Below, in pieces: positions 56,613 to 64,000 of a stretch of DNA of 64,000 bases. The notes beneath the pieces were generated by a model that was given only the letters and a program-made list of their open reading frames with translations, had not been told where the DNA came from and ran no database searches. How positions within the stretch are numbered: the first letter of the stretch is position 1; each line of letters begins with the position of its first letter. A program made the position numbers and the translations under genes. Source of the stretch: Verrucomicrobiales bacterium (GTDB lineage: Bacteria > Verrucomicrobiota > Verrucomicrobiia > Limisphaerales > UBA11320); NCBI GenBank assembly GCA_016793885.1, contig JAEUHE010000150.1, positions 1 to 64,000 of the forward strand. The letters run 5' to 3'.

Positions 56613-57047
56613 CTAGGGTCCTATGGAGATGATCCTCAGACCCGTGGGTGGTAAGGGCCTGTCGGCGGGCGGTGTTGGTGCCTGAGCGATTGCGTTGCTC
56701 ACGGCAAACGCATTGGTCAGCCAACGAGGCGCTTTAACAACCCGGAAAGAGCCCGTCGACGTGGTGCGATTGGAACTCACCATCAACGGTTGCATAGCCA
56801 TTGTGGTCGAAGAGAGAGCGGGAAAAGGTGGCAGAGAGATGCTCTTCATGGGGAATAAGCCAGAGTAAAACCCATTGCTTCCCACGAATGGGGAAATGAA
56901 AGGGTAGGGAGCGGGAACGGGATTCAGGGAGGGGCGGTGGGACACGGTGAGAGGGGGAGCTAAGGCCGTCAGCGCTTGGCCTCCTGCTTCGACCACAATC
57001 ACAAGGCTTATCACGAACGAGGCCACGGCCACCGGAAGGGTTTTCAT
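56613..57047 (-). CDS. Hypothetical exported protein
   Basis: A 144-residue protein with a signal-like N-terminus (MKTLPVAVASFVISLVIVVE) and a Pro/Ser-rich, low-complexity mature part. A GAAGAA ribosome-binding site stands six bases before ATG 57047. It is not recognised and could be species-specific. It diverges from the PRC-barrel/BON gene across a shared regulatory region. Confidence 0.5.
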   Translation of the reverse strand: MKTLPVAVASFVISLVIVVEAGGQALTALAPPLTVSHRPSLNPVPAPYPFISPFVGSNGFYSGLFPMKSISLPPFPALSSTTMAMQPLMVSSNRTTSTGSFRVVKAPRWLTNAFAVSNAIAQAPTPPADRPLPPTGLRIISIGP

Positions 57048-57198
57048 AAATTCTTCAAAGTCAGATCTCCTAAAGCACAAACGTTGCCGAGTTGTCTGGG
57101 GTCCGGCTCCGCGCCTTCGCTGGCCGATAATCCTCATTTTCCGTGGGGTCGCGCAGACGAGGGGGCGTATCGGTTAACAGTCGGGGGCCGCATCGTGC

Positions 57199-57318
57199 TG
57201 CAACCTGCATGGTGGGGAATGCAAATTGCACCCATGCGATCGTGGCAGGTGAATCCCACTTAACGAATTAGGTGGTTGCACCCTGCACGAAACCGGGGTG
57301 CTCCGGTTGCACAATGCA
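57199..57318. promoter_or_regulatory. Cluster of four TGCA-N3-TGCA motifs
   Basis: Exact copies at 57199-57209 (TGCAACCTGCA), 57220-57230 (TGCAAATTGCA), 57277-57287 (TGCACCCTGCA) and 57308-57318 (TGCACAATGCA). Spacings of 21 and 31 bp between neighbours place sites on the same helix face. They lie 76-195 bases upstream of the -24/-12-like element, as expected for enhancer sites of a sigma-54 activator. Confidence 0.55.
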
Positions 57319-57393
57319 CCTCGCGTTGTTTGCTCATCTAGGTCACACCAGGCTAAAGCCTTTAGTCGCAAGCACCCACTCAATGGGAAAGTT

Positions 57394-57410
57394 TCGGCAC
57401 GCCACTGGCT
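57394..57410 (+). promoter_or_regulatory. Sigma-54-like promoter before the PRC/BON gene
   Basis: TCGGCACGCCACTGGCT: exact GG-N10-GC spacing with two mismatches to YTGGCACG-N4-TTGCW. A start near 57421 gives a 40-base leader to ATG 57461. Confidence 0.45.
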
Positions 57411-57460
57411 AATCGGTGATCGTCCTTTGGAGCAGTCGCTGCTCACAACCAACAACCGCA

Positions 57461-58795
57461 ATGATGAAACTTCCCATGAAACCAATCTACCAACACGCTT
57501 TAATCGCAATGACCTGTGCCATCGCCACCACGGGCACGGCTGCGGAGCCCACCACTCGTCCCGCCCTGGAGAGCCCCCACAAAACGTTACGCCATAGCAC
57601 CGCGAGCGGCGAAACCTTGGCGGCCCCTTCCAAGGCCTCGGAGTTGATCGGAAAAGCGGTGAGCAACGCCGAAGGCAAGTCGCTGGGCAAGGTGGATGAT
57701 ATCGCCATCGACCTGGAATCCGGCAGGGTCAGCCTGGTCATCGTCAGCACGGGGGGCGTCCTGGGAGTCGGGTCCAAGGACATCGCTGTACCCCCTTCGG
57801 CGTTCACCTACGAACCTTCATCCAAAAACCTTCGTTTAAATGTGGACAAGGATAAGTTCAGAGACGCGCCCGCATTTGAGAAGTCTCGTTGGGATGAGCA
57901 GGTGCAGCGAGATCGCCTGACGCAGACCTACACCTACTACGGGCAGGAACCCTATTTTCAAAGGGCTGATGCAGATTTACGCACAACGCCACCGGCGCCT
58001 GCTGCAACCCCGACCCAAAACCCGGCCACTCGCCTGGACGGAACTAAGTTAGAGCGGCCCGATGTCTCAGTAACCCGCCCAGCCGACGCGATTGTCGAGA
58101 GTCGGCAGTTTGACAGCTCACGAACCTCACCTTCCCAGCTGGGCTGGTTGAACAAGGCAAGTGCCGTGATCGGAATGAACGTGATCAACCAGGAGAACAA
58201 GAAGTGCGGCGAAGTTGACAATCTGATTCTCGATCTGGAGACCGGCCGCATTGTCCATGTGATCATCTCGTCAGGGGGAGTGCTGGGGATTGGTGATACC
58301 CTGAATGTGGTGCCGCCCAACGTCCTCCGCTATAACGCGTCCCGGGATGCTATCCAGATTAACTTGACCAAGGAACAGCTGGCAGCCGCGCCGAACTTCA
58401 AGTCCTCCGAATGGCCGAATTTTGGCGATCCGGCCTACTCGGGCAAGGTATACCGTGCCTATGGAGTGGAGCCTTACTTCACCACGGATGCAGACAACAC
58501 CAGTCGGAATGTCCGCGATCGCCAGGCGGATCGTTTGTCGCCCTTGGACCAGGGAAAGAGCGAGGCGGATGTGGAAACAACCCGCCAGATTCGTCAGCAG
58601 ATCAACGACCGCGACGCACTCTCGGTCAACGCTCGCAATGTCAAGGTCATCACTGTGAATGGCCGCATCACCCTCCGCGGGCCCGTCAATTCGGAAGAGG
58701 AGCGAGCCTGGATCGTCGAGTTGGCCAAGAAGCACTCCCGCAATGGAGACGTCGATGATCAGCTGGAAATCAAGCGCGACGTAAACAACAATTGA
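57461..58795 (+). CDS. Exported protein with two PRC-barrel domains and a BON domain
   Basis: A 444-residue exported protein. A signal peptide (QHALIAMTCAIATTGTAAEP) is followed by two PRC-barrel domains: ELIGKAVSNAEGKSLGKVDD with IVSTGGVLGVG, and VIGMNVINQENKKCGEVDNL with ISSGGVLGIG. A C-terminal BON domain (about 375-440) has RQIRQQINDRDALSVNARNV and VNGRITLRGPVNSEEER. BON domains bind membranes and occur in osmotic-stress proteins such as OsmY. An envelope-stress role is likely. ATG 57461 is chosen; 57464 and 57476 are alternatives. Confidence 0.85.
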   Translation: MMKLPMKPIYQHALIAMTCAIATTGTAAEPTTRPALESPHKTLRHSTASGETLAAPSKASELIGKAVSNAEGKSLGKVDDIAIDLESGRVSLVIVSTGGVLGVGSKDIAVPPSAFTYEPSSKNLRLNVDKDKFRDAPAFEKSRWDEQVQRDRLTQTYTYYGQEPYFQRADADLRTTPPAPAATPTQNPATRLDGTKLERPDVSVTRPADAIVESRQFDSSRTSPSQLGWLNKASAVIGMNVINQENKKCGEVDNLILDLETGRIVHVIISSGGVLGIGDTLNVVPPNVLRYNASRDAIQINLTKEQLAAAPNFKSSEWPNFGDPAYSGKVYRAYGVEPYFTTDADNTSRNVRDRQADRLSPLDQGKSEADVETTRQIRQQINDRDALSVNARNVKVITVNGRITLRGPVNSEEERAWIVELAKKHSRNGDVDDQLEIKRDVNNN

Positions 58796-58836
58796 GCCCT
58801 CGCGAGGGGGATTGCAGCTCCTGAGGGGGCTGCCCC

Positions 58837-58916
58837 TGACACTGGGCCGGTTTCGGTTCTAAGCAGGAGCTCGGGCTGTGCTCCATCGAACCACCAAGAA
58901 ACCTGGCCCAGTGTCA
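58837..58916. promoter_or_regulatory. Long structured hairpin between PRC/BON and yciE genes
   Basis: Outer stem of 12 perfect base pairs (tgacactgggcc / ggcccagtgtca), one bulged base, then 6 bp (ggtttc/gaaacc), 5 bp (ggttc/gaacc) and an inner 5-bp stem (ggagc/gctcc). No T-run follows. It is a candidate structured RNA, 5' leader or repeat element. Confidence 0.55.
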
Positions 58917-58990
58917 ATTGCTTGTCGGATGTGTTAACCCGCGGATCATGAAGATGTGTGTCTATCACGATCCGCTTACCCTTTCGGAGT

Positions 58991-59512
58991 ATGGAAAGGC
59001 TCACTAAGCTGTTTCTGGAGCAACTGTCGGATATTTACGACGCGGAACAAAGGTTCACGCGCGTGCTTCCCAAGTTGATGCGGCACATTACCGAGGAGGC
59101 GCTGCGGGATTTGCTGCATCATCACATCATTGAGACTGAGTTCCATGTTCAGCGTTTGAATACCATTTTCGAGCTGTGTCAAAAACCCGCGTCGGGAAGA
59201 AAGTGTCATGCCGTGGTCGGGCTTATCGAGGATGCTCATGACCTCGTCGCTGACCACAAAGCCTACTCCAGCATTAATGCTGCGATTGCCTGTTCGGTGC
59301 AAAAAATAGAGCACTATGAAATGGCGACTTACAGCTGCTTGTCCGAGTGGGCACGGCAGCTGGGGTTGGAGGAGGCGTCTGCGCTGCTCCTCAAGACGCT
59401 GGCAGAAGAGCGGGCCTGCGAGAAGAGCATCGGAGACTATATCGCCATTGAATACCCCGGAGCCGCCCGAAGCTGTGGACAGAATGGCGATCAGATGATC
59501 TGCGGCGGTTAG
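58991..59512 (+). CDS. YciE/DUF892 ferritin-like stress protein, second copy
   Basis: A 173-residue ferritin-like protein of the same family as the gene at 33393-33962, but clearly diverged from it. Core segments are LFLEQLSDIYDAEQRFTRVL, then HIIETEFHVQRLNTIFELCQ, KCHAVVGLIEDA, AACSVQ-type helix with KIEHYEMATY, and LAEERACEKSI. Metal-ligand type Glu and His residues are kept (IETEFH, EHYE). ATG 58991 is preceded closely by GGAG. It lies downstream of the PRC/BON gene after a structured intergenic region. Confidence 0.9.
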   Translation: MERLTKLFLEQLSDIYDAEQRFTRVLPKLMRHITEEALRDLLHHHIIETEFHVQRLNTIFELCQKPASGRKCHAVVGLIEDAHDLVADHKAYSSINAAIACSVQKIEHYEMATYSCLSEWARQLGLEEASALLLKTLAEERACEKSIGDYIAIEYPGAARSCGQNGDQMICGG

Positions 59513-59576
59513 AGGTGGGCTGACGGCGAGTTGGAGGCAGCGCGCGCTCGCCTCCTTTCTAAACAAAGGTAATCTT

Positions 59577-60377
59577 ATGCAACCACGATCAGCATCACCC
59601 ACCAGCCGGATGTCGTGGGCACGAGCCTTAATGGCCGGCCTCGGCCTGTCGTTGCTCTGGAGCAACGCGCAGGATAACCGCGGCCTCGTCGTTCATCCCA
59701 CTTCGGAGAATCCTGCGCCCCGGTTCAGCGGACTCAGCGCGGGGGATGTCGCTGAACTTTTTCGCGTAGGACATCGAATCATCGTTGCAGGGGAGAACCT
59801 CAAAAACAGCAGCCGAGATCCCCTGATACGCCAAATGGGAGGTGAGATCGCGCAGCGTTACCGTCAAGTTCAGTCCAACCTGGGGATGCTCACGAACCGT
59901 ATCGCTCAGGCTGCCGTGGCAGCGAGGGATTCAGTGGCGCGCTCGGACGACGCTGGATCTCGCGGTTCTGGACTGAACGCCGACCCGTCTGCGCCCATGG
60001 CTGGCCTGACCCTCACGCTTCCACCGGCGCTGGCGGGCGAGTTGAGCGTGAGCGCCTCTGAATCCGCGTTCGGGGTAAATGACTCCGCTGCGAGCACGGG
60101 ATTGGTGAGGCGAGGACCTTCGTCCTTCGAGCCCGCGGCTCGTCGGGATCGGATGGGATTGACCTGTCTCAAAACTGCCCTCGCGGCGGCCATCAAAGCT
60201 TATGGCAATCCAGGGCTGCGAAAGTTGGACCCTGCGCTCGGTCGATTCGCCGATGTTCAGGTCGAACAGCTTTCTAGAGATCAGCATCGTGTCGAGGCAA
60301 GCCTACGCGAGGATGAGGTGTTTGGCCGGTCGGGCGAGCGCGAGGGGAGCGGTGGGCTGTTGGATCAGCCCTATTAA
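59577..60377 (+). CDS. Hypothetical exported protein
   Basis: A 266-residue protein with a signal-like N-terminus (SWARALMAGLGLSLLWSNAQ). The helical stretch FRVGHRIIVAGENLKNSSRD, followed by RQMGGEIAQRYRQVQSNLGM, loosely recalls DUF4142, but the match is weak. The rest is Ala/Ser/Arg-rich. It is convergent with the GH94 gene, two bases apart. Confidence 0.6.
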   Translation: MQPRSASPTSRMSWARALMAGLGLSLLWSNAQDNRGLVVHPTSENPAPRFSGLSAGDVAELFRVGHRIIVAGENLKNSSRDPLIRQMGGEIAQRYRQVQSNLGMLTNRIAQAAVAARDSVARSDDAGSRGSGLNADPSAPMAGLTLTLPPALAGELSVSASESAFGVNDSAASTGLVRRGPSSFEPAARRDRMGLTCLKTALAAAIKAYGNPGLRKLDPALGRFADVQVEQLSRDQHRVEASLREDEVFGRSGEREGSGGLLDQPY

Positions 60378-60379
60378 AC

Positions 60380-63300
60380 TCAGGTCGCAGCCTCGGGACG
60401 GCGCACCTCCGAGGCCGATTCCACCGACGTTGGTGGGGTGGAGGTTGGCTCGACGCCTTGAAGATTCGGCCCAAGGATGAGTTCCACGGAGTGTTTTCCC
60501 AAGTCATTGTGAAGGGGAAGCCAGTTTTCCTGCACCGCTTGGCCATCGAGATAAAGACCGGTTCTGCCATCGATACTGTCATCCGCACGCTTGGTGACCG
60601 TGATGTCGTAGAAAGTCGCGTGGTAGCGATACCGCATTTTCACCCCTGGCCACGACGCCGGGAGCCGCGGGCGTAGAATCAGCCGGTCTCCCTCCCTCCG
60701 AATTCCCAACAGGCTTTCCACCACACAGCGGTACATCCACCCCGCCGAGCCGGTGTACCAAGTCCATCCCCCTCGGCCGGAGTGAGGGGAGACCGCATAC
60801 ACATCGGCGGCCACAACATAGGGCTCGACCTTGTAGATCGCGATGCCTTCGGCGGTTTTGCCGTGATTCACCGGGTTCAGGAGGTGAAACAGTTCCCAGG
60901 CCCGATCGTTTTGGCCTAGCTGCGCGAGGGCCATCACCATCCAGATCGCCGCGTGCGTGTATTGCCCCCCGTTTTCCCGGACCCCCGGTACATAACCCTT
61001 GATGTACCCGGGGTTGGGCTGGGATGTTTCGAAGGGAGGATCGAAAAGCTGTATCAGCTTTGCCTGGGGCCGGACCAGCCGTTCGTAAACCGCCTGAAGC
61101 GATTGGACCGAGCGCGCGTAGTTGCCCGCTCCCGACAGTACCGACCAGCTCTGTGGCAACGAATCGATTTTGCACTCGAGGTTCTGCTGGGAACCCAGCG
61201 GCTGGCCGTCATCAAAGTAGGCTCTGCGGTACCACGAGCCATCCCAAGCATTGCGCTCGATGTTCTGCGCCAGGAGTTCCGCCTGGGAGGAGCAAAGTTC
61301 GGCGAAGACTGGATCGCCCCGCAACACCGCCAGTTTTCCAAATTGCCTCAGCACATCATAGAGGAAGAACCCTAACCACACGCTTTCTCCGCGCCCATGG
61401 ATGCCGACCGCATTCAATCCGTCATTCCAATCCCCGCAGCCGATCAAGGGCAACCCGTGCTCGCCGAATCGAAGGCCATGGCGGATGGCGCGCACACAGT
61501 GCTCGTATAGACTGGCGCTCTCCGTCGACCTCTGTGGCAGATCGTAATAGCCCTCCTCCTCCGGCCGCAGGGCTCGAGCTTCCAGAAAGGGAATCATTTC
61601 GTCCAGGATACCGGTGTCATTCAGAGAGCGGACGTAACGACATGTGGCGAATGGGAGCCAGAGGTAGTCGTCGCTGAATTTCGTGCGCACGCCCCGCCCC
61701 ATCGGGGGATGCCACCAGTGCTGCACATCGCCCTCGCGAAACTGACGGGAAGCCGCCCGCAGGATTTGTTCCCTTAGCAGGGCCGGTTCGGCGTGCACGA
61801 GCGCCATCGCATCTTGAAGCTGGTCGCGAAAGCCATAAGCTCCGCCGGACTGGTATAGGCCCGTACGGCCCCACATTCGGCAGCTGAGGGTCTGGTACAG
61901 CAGCCACCCATTGGCCATCACGTTGACGGCCGGATCGGGAGTCTCAACTTGGACGGCGCCCAGGGTTCGTTCCCAATAGGCTCTCACTTCCTGCAGTGTG
62001 GCTTTGGCCGCATCAGATCTCCGGAAGCGCTGGATCAGATATTGCACCTCCTCCAGGCTGCGGCCTGCACCCAATCGAAACGCCACCTCGTGTTCCTGCT
62101 GATCCGCCAGTTCAACCTCAACCTGCACGGCGGTGCAGGGATCCAGCCCGGCGCCAGTCCTTCCCGACAGCCCCGTCCGTTTGAGTGCCGCCGGCGCGCT
62201 CAGACGCCCGTGCCGCCCCAAAAACTCCTTACGATCGCAGGAGACGGAGCGCGTGGGTTCGCTGACGTCTACAAACGCGACGCGGCTTGCAAAGTCATTG
62301 CTGAAGAGGTTGCGAGCCAGAATGGCTCCAGTCCTAGGATCGATCTCCGTTCGCACATGCATGAGTGTCTGCGGTCGGAGGGCTCCGAGGACCCATTCCC
62401 AGTAGCCGAACACCGTCAGCCGGCGCGGCCTGCCCGACTCGTTGCGCAAACGCAGGGTGGTAAATTTGATGGGGGCGTCAGGTGCCACGAAAATGGTCAG
62501 CTCCGAGTGGATGCCCTGCTGCCGATGTTCGAAGGTGCTGTAACCAAATCCATGGCTAATGCGATAGCTCCCGCTTCCGCGCGTCGGCAAGGGGCAGGGG
62601 GACCAAAACTGCCCGGTCTCCTCATCGCGAATGTAAAATGCCTCTCCGCAGGGATCGGACACCGGATCGTTGCTCCATGGGGTCAGGCGGAATTCGTGGC
62701 TGTTCTCGAGCCAGGAGTAGCCCGCCCCGCTCTCGGACACCACCGTGCCGAAGTAGGCGTTGGCAATCACATTGATCCAGGGGGCGGGGGTGGTTTGCGG
62801 AAGCTGCGAACTGGCGCCTGCCTTGGTCTCTTGTGCAGGGGAGAACAACTGGGTCACGCTGTCGCGAATCTCGCTCTCGGCATGGTGGATCCAGCGCCGG
62901 GGTGTCGCGAACAGTCGAAACCGCGGATCTTTCGCGGTGTTTCCGTTGGGCCGAAAGGATGGTGGCAGGCTCAACGGCTCCAGAGGCATTCCCCCGGAAA
63001 GCACCATCAAGTATTCCTTCCCGTCCTCCGTGAAGCCGCCGAGGCCGTTGTCGAAAAGGCGTGGCAGCGGGCTGGAATCTTCGATGGTTTCGGGAGCGGC
63101 GGGCAGAATCGAAGACCGCAGGGCGGGCATCTCCGGCTCGAAACCCGCCCGGCGCTCGACCTGTTGGCTCAGGGATCCAGCGCCATCCGTTAGAATGATT
63201 CTCGCGGCCGCGTGCAGCAGCAAGCGGTCTTCGGCCGGGAGTTGCTCCGCCCGACGCACAAAGATGCCCCCGGGTTTGTCCAGCATCTGCGATTCGATTC

Positions 63301-64000
63301 CCGACTCAATAATCTGGATAATGCTGGCATGCGCTGATTGGTGATAGACCGAGGTGTCCTCGTTCAGGATGACGAGATCAGCCGCCAGCCCCTTGATGCG
63401 CCAATAGGCATGCGCCCGAATCACCTGTCTCAGAAGTTCCGTCTTGGTGCCGTCGCTCAGGACCAGCAACGCGATCGGAAGATCCCCGGAAACTCCCAGG
63501 CTCCAGAGGCCGCTCTGGTTTTTTCGGTTGTTGAGGAGGGTGGTGCGAGTGGTGCGCCGGGTTTCATCGGCATAGATCAATGAACTCGCCAGCGCGCTGA
63601 ACAGACCGGCTTCTCCCCCCGTCACCCCCAAATTGCGCAGGGTGACCTGGCTTTCAGTCCAGGCCAGATCGACCAGCCGATCCGCCATTCGGTGAGTACG
63701 ATACTTGTCTCCCAGCCTGATTGCCATCTCGCGAGTCTCGCCCACCCCAAAGATAGCCTCCACCCGCACCTTGGATTCCGCCGGCACCAGCAGCACGCCG
63801 CGAAGGGCCACCAGGGGATCAAGCACCGAGCCCACTGAGTTGGACAGGGCCCCAGCTGCGAGCATAGCGGCCGGCGCCGCCAAATCCCGGCCTCGACCTA
63901 TGAATCGGGATCGGTCGGTTTCGTAGGAAAGGGATGACAATTCCTCGGCCGTCCCGATCAAGGAGTGGATGAACCAGATGGGTTTATCGCTGTCGGAGCG
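60380..64000 (-). CDS. Cyclic beta-glucan synthase-type GH94 phosphorylase region, 5' end beyond the window
   Basis: A partial protein of 1206 residues. The frame stays open to the window end with FIHSLIGTAEELSSL, so the start lies outside. Visible is the NdvB-like GH94 part: YGWLE-type ENSHEFRLTPWSNDPVSDPC, HGFGYSTFEH, VFGYWEWVLG, SGGAYGFRDQLQDAMALVHA, VQHWWHPPMGRGVRTKFSDD, and GCGDWNDGLNAVG with the catalytic Asp. The family makes or trims cyclic beta-1,2-glucans with an N-terminal GT84 domain; whether that domain is fused here cannot be seen. Periplasmic cyclic glucans serve osmoadaptation, fitting the stress theme. Confidence 0.88.
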   Translation of the reverse strand, partial: RSDSDKPIWFIHSLIGTAEELSSLSYETDRSRFIGRGRDLAAPAAMLAAGALSNSVGSVLDPLVALRGVLLVPAESKVRVEAIFGVGETREMAIRLGDKYRTHRMADRLVDLAWTESQVTLRNLGVTGGEAGLFSALASSLIYADETRRTTRTTLLNNRKNQSGLWSLGVSGDLPIALLVLSDGTKTELLRQVIRAHAYWRIKGLAADLVILNEDTSVYHQSAHASIIQIIESGIESQMLDKPGGIFVRRAEQLPAEDRLLLHAAARIILTDGAGSLSQQVERRAGFEPEMPALRSSILPAAPETIEDSSPLPRLFDNGLGGFTEDGKEYLMVLSGGMPLEPLSLPPSFRPNGNTAKDPRFRLFATPRRWIHHAESEIRDSVTQLFSPAQETKAGASSQLPQTTPAPWINVIANAYFGTVVSESGAGYSWLENSHEFRLTPWSNDPVSDPCGEAFYIRDEETGQFWSPCPLPTRGSGSYRISHGFGYSTFEHRQQGIHSELTIFVAPDAPIKFTTLRLRNESGRPRRLTVFGYWEWVLGALRPQTLMHVRTEIDPRTGAILARNLFSNDFASRVAFVDVSEPTRSVSCDRKEFLGRHGRLSAPAALKRTGLSGRTGAGLDPCTAVQVEVELADQQEHEVAFRLGAGRSLEEVQYLIQRFRRSDAAKATLQEVRAYWERTLGAVQVETPDPAVNVMANGWLLYQTLSCRMWGRTGLYQSGGAYGFRDQLQDAMALVHAEPALLREQILRAASRQFREGDVQHWWHPPMGRGVRTKFSDDYLWLPFATCRYVRSLNDTGILDEMIPFLEARALRPEEEGYYDLPQRSTESASLYEHCVRAIRHGLRFGEHGLPLIGCGDWNDGLNAVGIHGRGESVWLGFFLYDVLRQFGKLAVLRGDPVFAELCSSQAELLAQNIERNAWDGSWYRRAYFDDGQPLGSQQNLECKIDSLPQSWSVLSGAGNYARSVQSLQAVYERLVRPQAKLIQLFDPPFETSQPNPGYIKGYVPGVRENGGQYTHAAIWMVMALAQLGQNDRAWELFHLLNPVNHGKTAEGIAIYKVEPYVVAADVYAVSPHSGRGGWTWYTGSAGWMYRCVVESLLGIRREGDRLILRPRLPASWPGVKMRYRYHATFYDITVTKRADDSIDGRTGLYLDGQAVQENWLPLHNDLGKHSVELILGPNLQGVEPTSTPPTSVESASEVRRPEAAT

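Larger units (their letters stand above)
57048..57460. other. Divergent regulatory region with clustered TGCA-N3-TGCA motifs
   Basis: 413 bases between divergent genes. It holds four exact motif copies (57199-57318), a -24/-12-like element facing the PRC/BON gene (57394-57410), and a weak minus-strand GG-N10-GC element (57074-57090) facing the exported protein. Confidence 0.6.

Noticed and set aside
61949..63193. Open frame of 414 codons on the plus strand
   Set aside because: Antisense to the GH94 gene, whose motifs are unmistakable; a shadow frame.
1..64000. tRNA, rRNA, integrase, transposase or plasmid genes
   Set aside because: Read for but not found; no mobile-element boundary is supported.

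Overview
This window looks like chromosomal DNA of a soil or freshwater Verrucomicrobiota bacterium (Pedosphaera/Limisphaerales type). The evidence is roughly 60% GC, long secreted repeat proteins ending in a short module with the pattern LQSA.SL.GPWT....FYRL, a hopanoid-type sugar epimerase, a sialidase-like protein, and many hybrid two-component kinases. I see no rRNA, tRNA, CRISPR array, insertion sequence or prophage gene.

Layout. 0.1-7 kb: hpnA-like epimerase, a TPR protein, mtnA, a secreted BNR sialidase and an 842-residue secreted protein of four CC-containing repeats. 6.9-9.8 kb: small membrane and stress proteins (DUF3309 type, a cysteine hydrolase cut short by an in-frame stop, a Cys-rich zinc-ribbon protein). 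9.8-11.6 kb: an MsbA-type ABC exporter. 11.9-21.5 kb: one tightly overlapping chemosensory operon, cheA-cheW-mcp(soluble)-cheR-cheB-cheY-cheC-hybrid kinase, with no motility gene beside it. 21.8-24.4 kb: a degenerate sigma-like protein and a cupredoxin-fused PQQ-type sugar dehydrogenase. 24.8-29.4 kb: YihY membrane protein, large-subunit catalase and an FAD oxidoreductase. 30-39 kb: large secreted repeat proteins and a YciE ferritin-like stress protein. 39.5-43.6 kb: a seven-gene minus-strand operon of flavin and stress proteins (nitroreductase, PNPOx-like protein, dodecin) ending in its own PAS/HisKA_3 kinase and NarL-type regulator. 44-46.6 kb: an orphan DHp protein, a lipoprotein and a trypsin-like protease. 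46.8-55.6 kb: two giant convergent hybrid kinases, one with about thirteen HAMP units encoded by 276-bp tandem repeats. 56-60 kb: CsbD, PRC-barrel/BON and YciE stress proteins. 60.4-64 kb: a cyclic beta-glucan synthase-type GH94 protein running off the window edge.

How it fits together. The window is rich in sensing (about five histidine kinases plus a Che system) and in general or oxidative stress proteins (catalase, two YciE, CsbD, DUF3309, dodecin, PRC/BON). The most interesting non-coding signal is a dyad-symmetric 11-mer, TGCA-N3-TGCA. I found it nine times, always between genes, with four copies in 120 bp before the PRC/BON gene. In several places it lies 60-200 bp upstream of GG-N10-GC elements resembling sigma-54 -24/-12 promoters. 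I suggest an undescribed stress regulon. A second recurrent signal is a short C-terminal module shared by five otherwise unrelated secreted proteins, possibly a Verrucomicrobiota sorting tag. All assignments rest on reading motifs by eye; no database search was possible.
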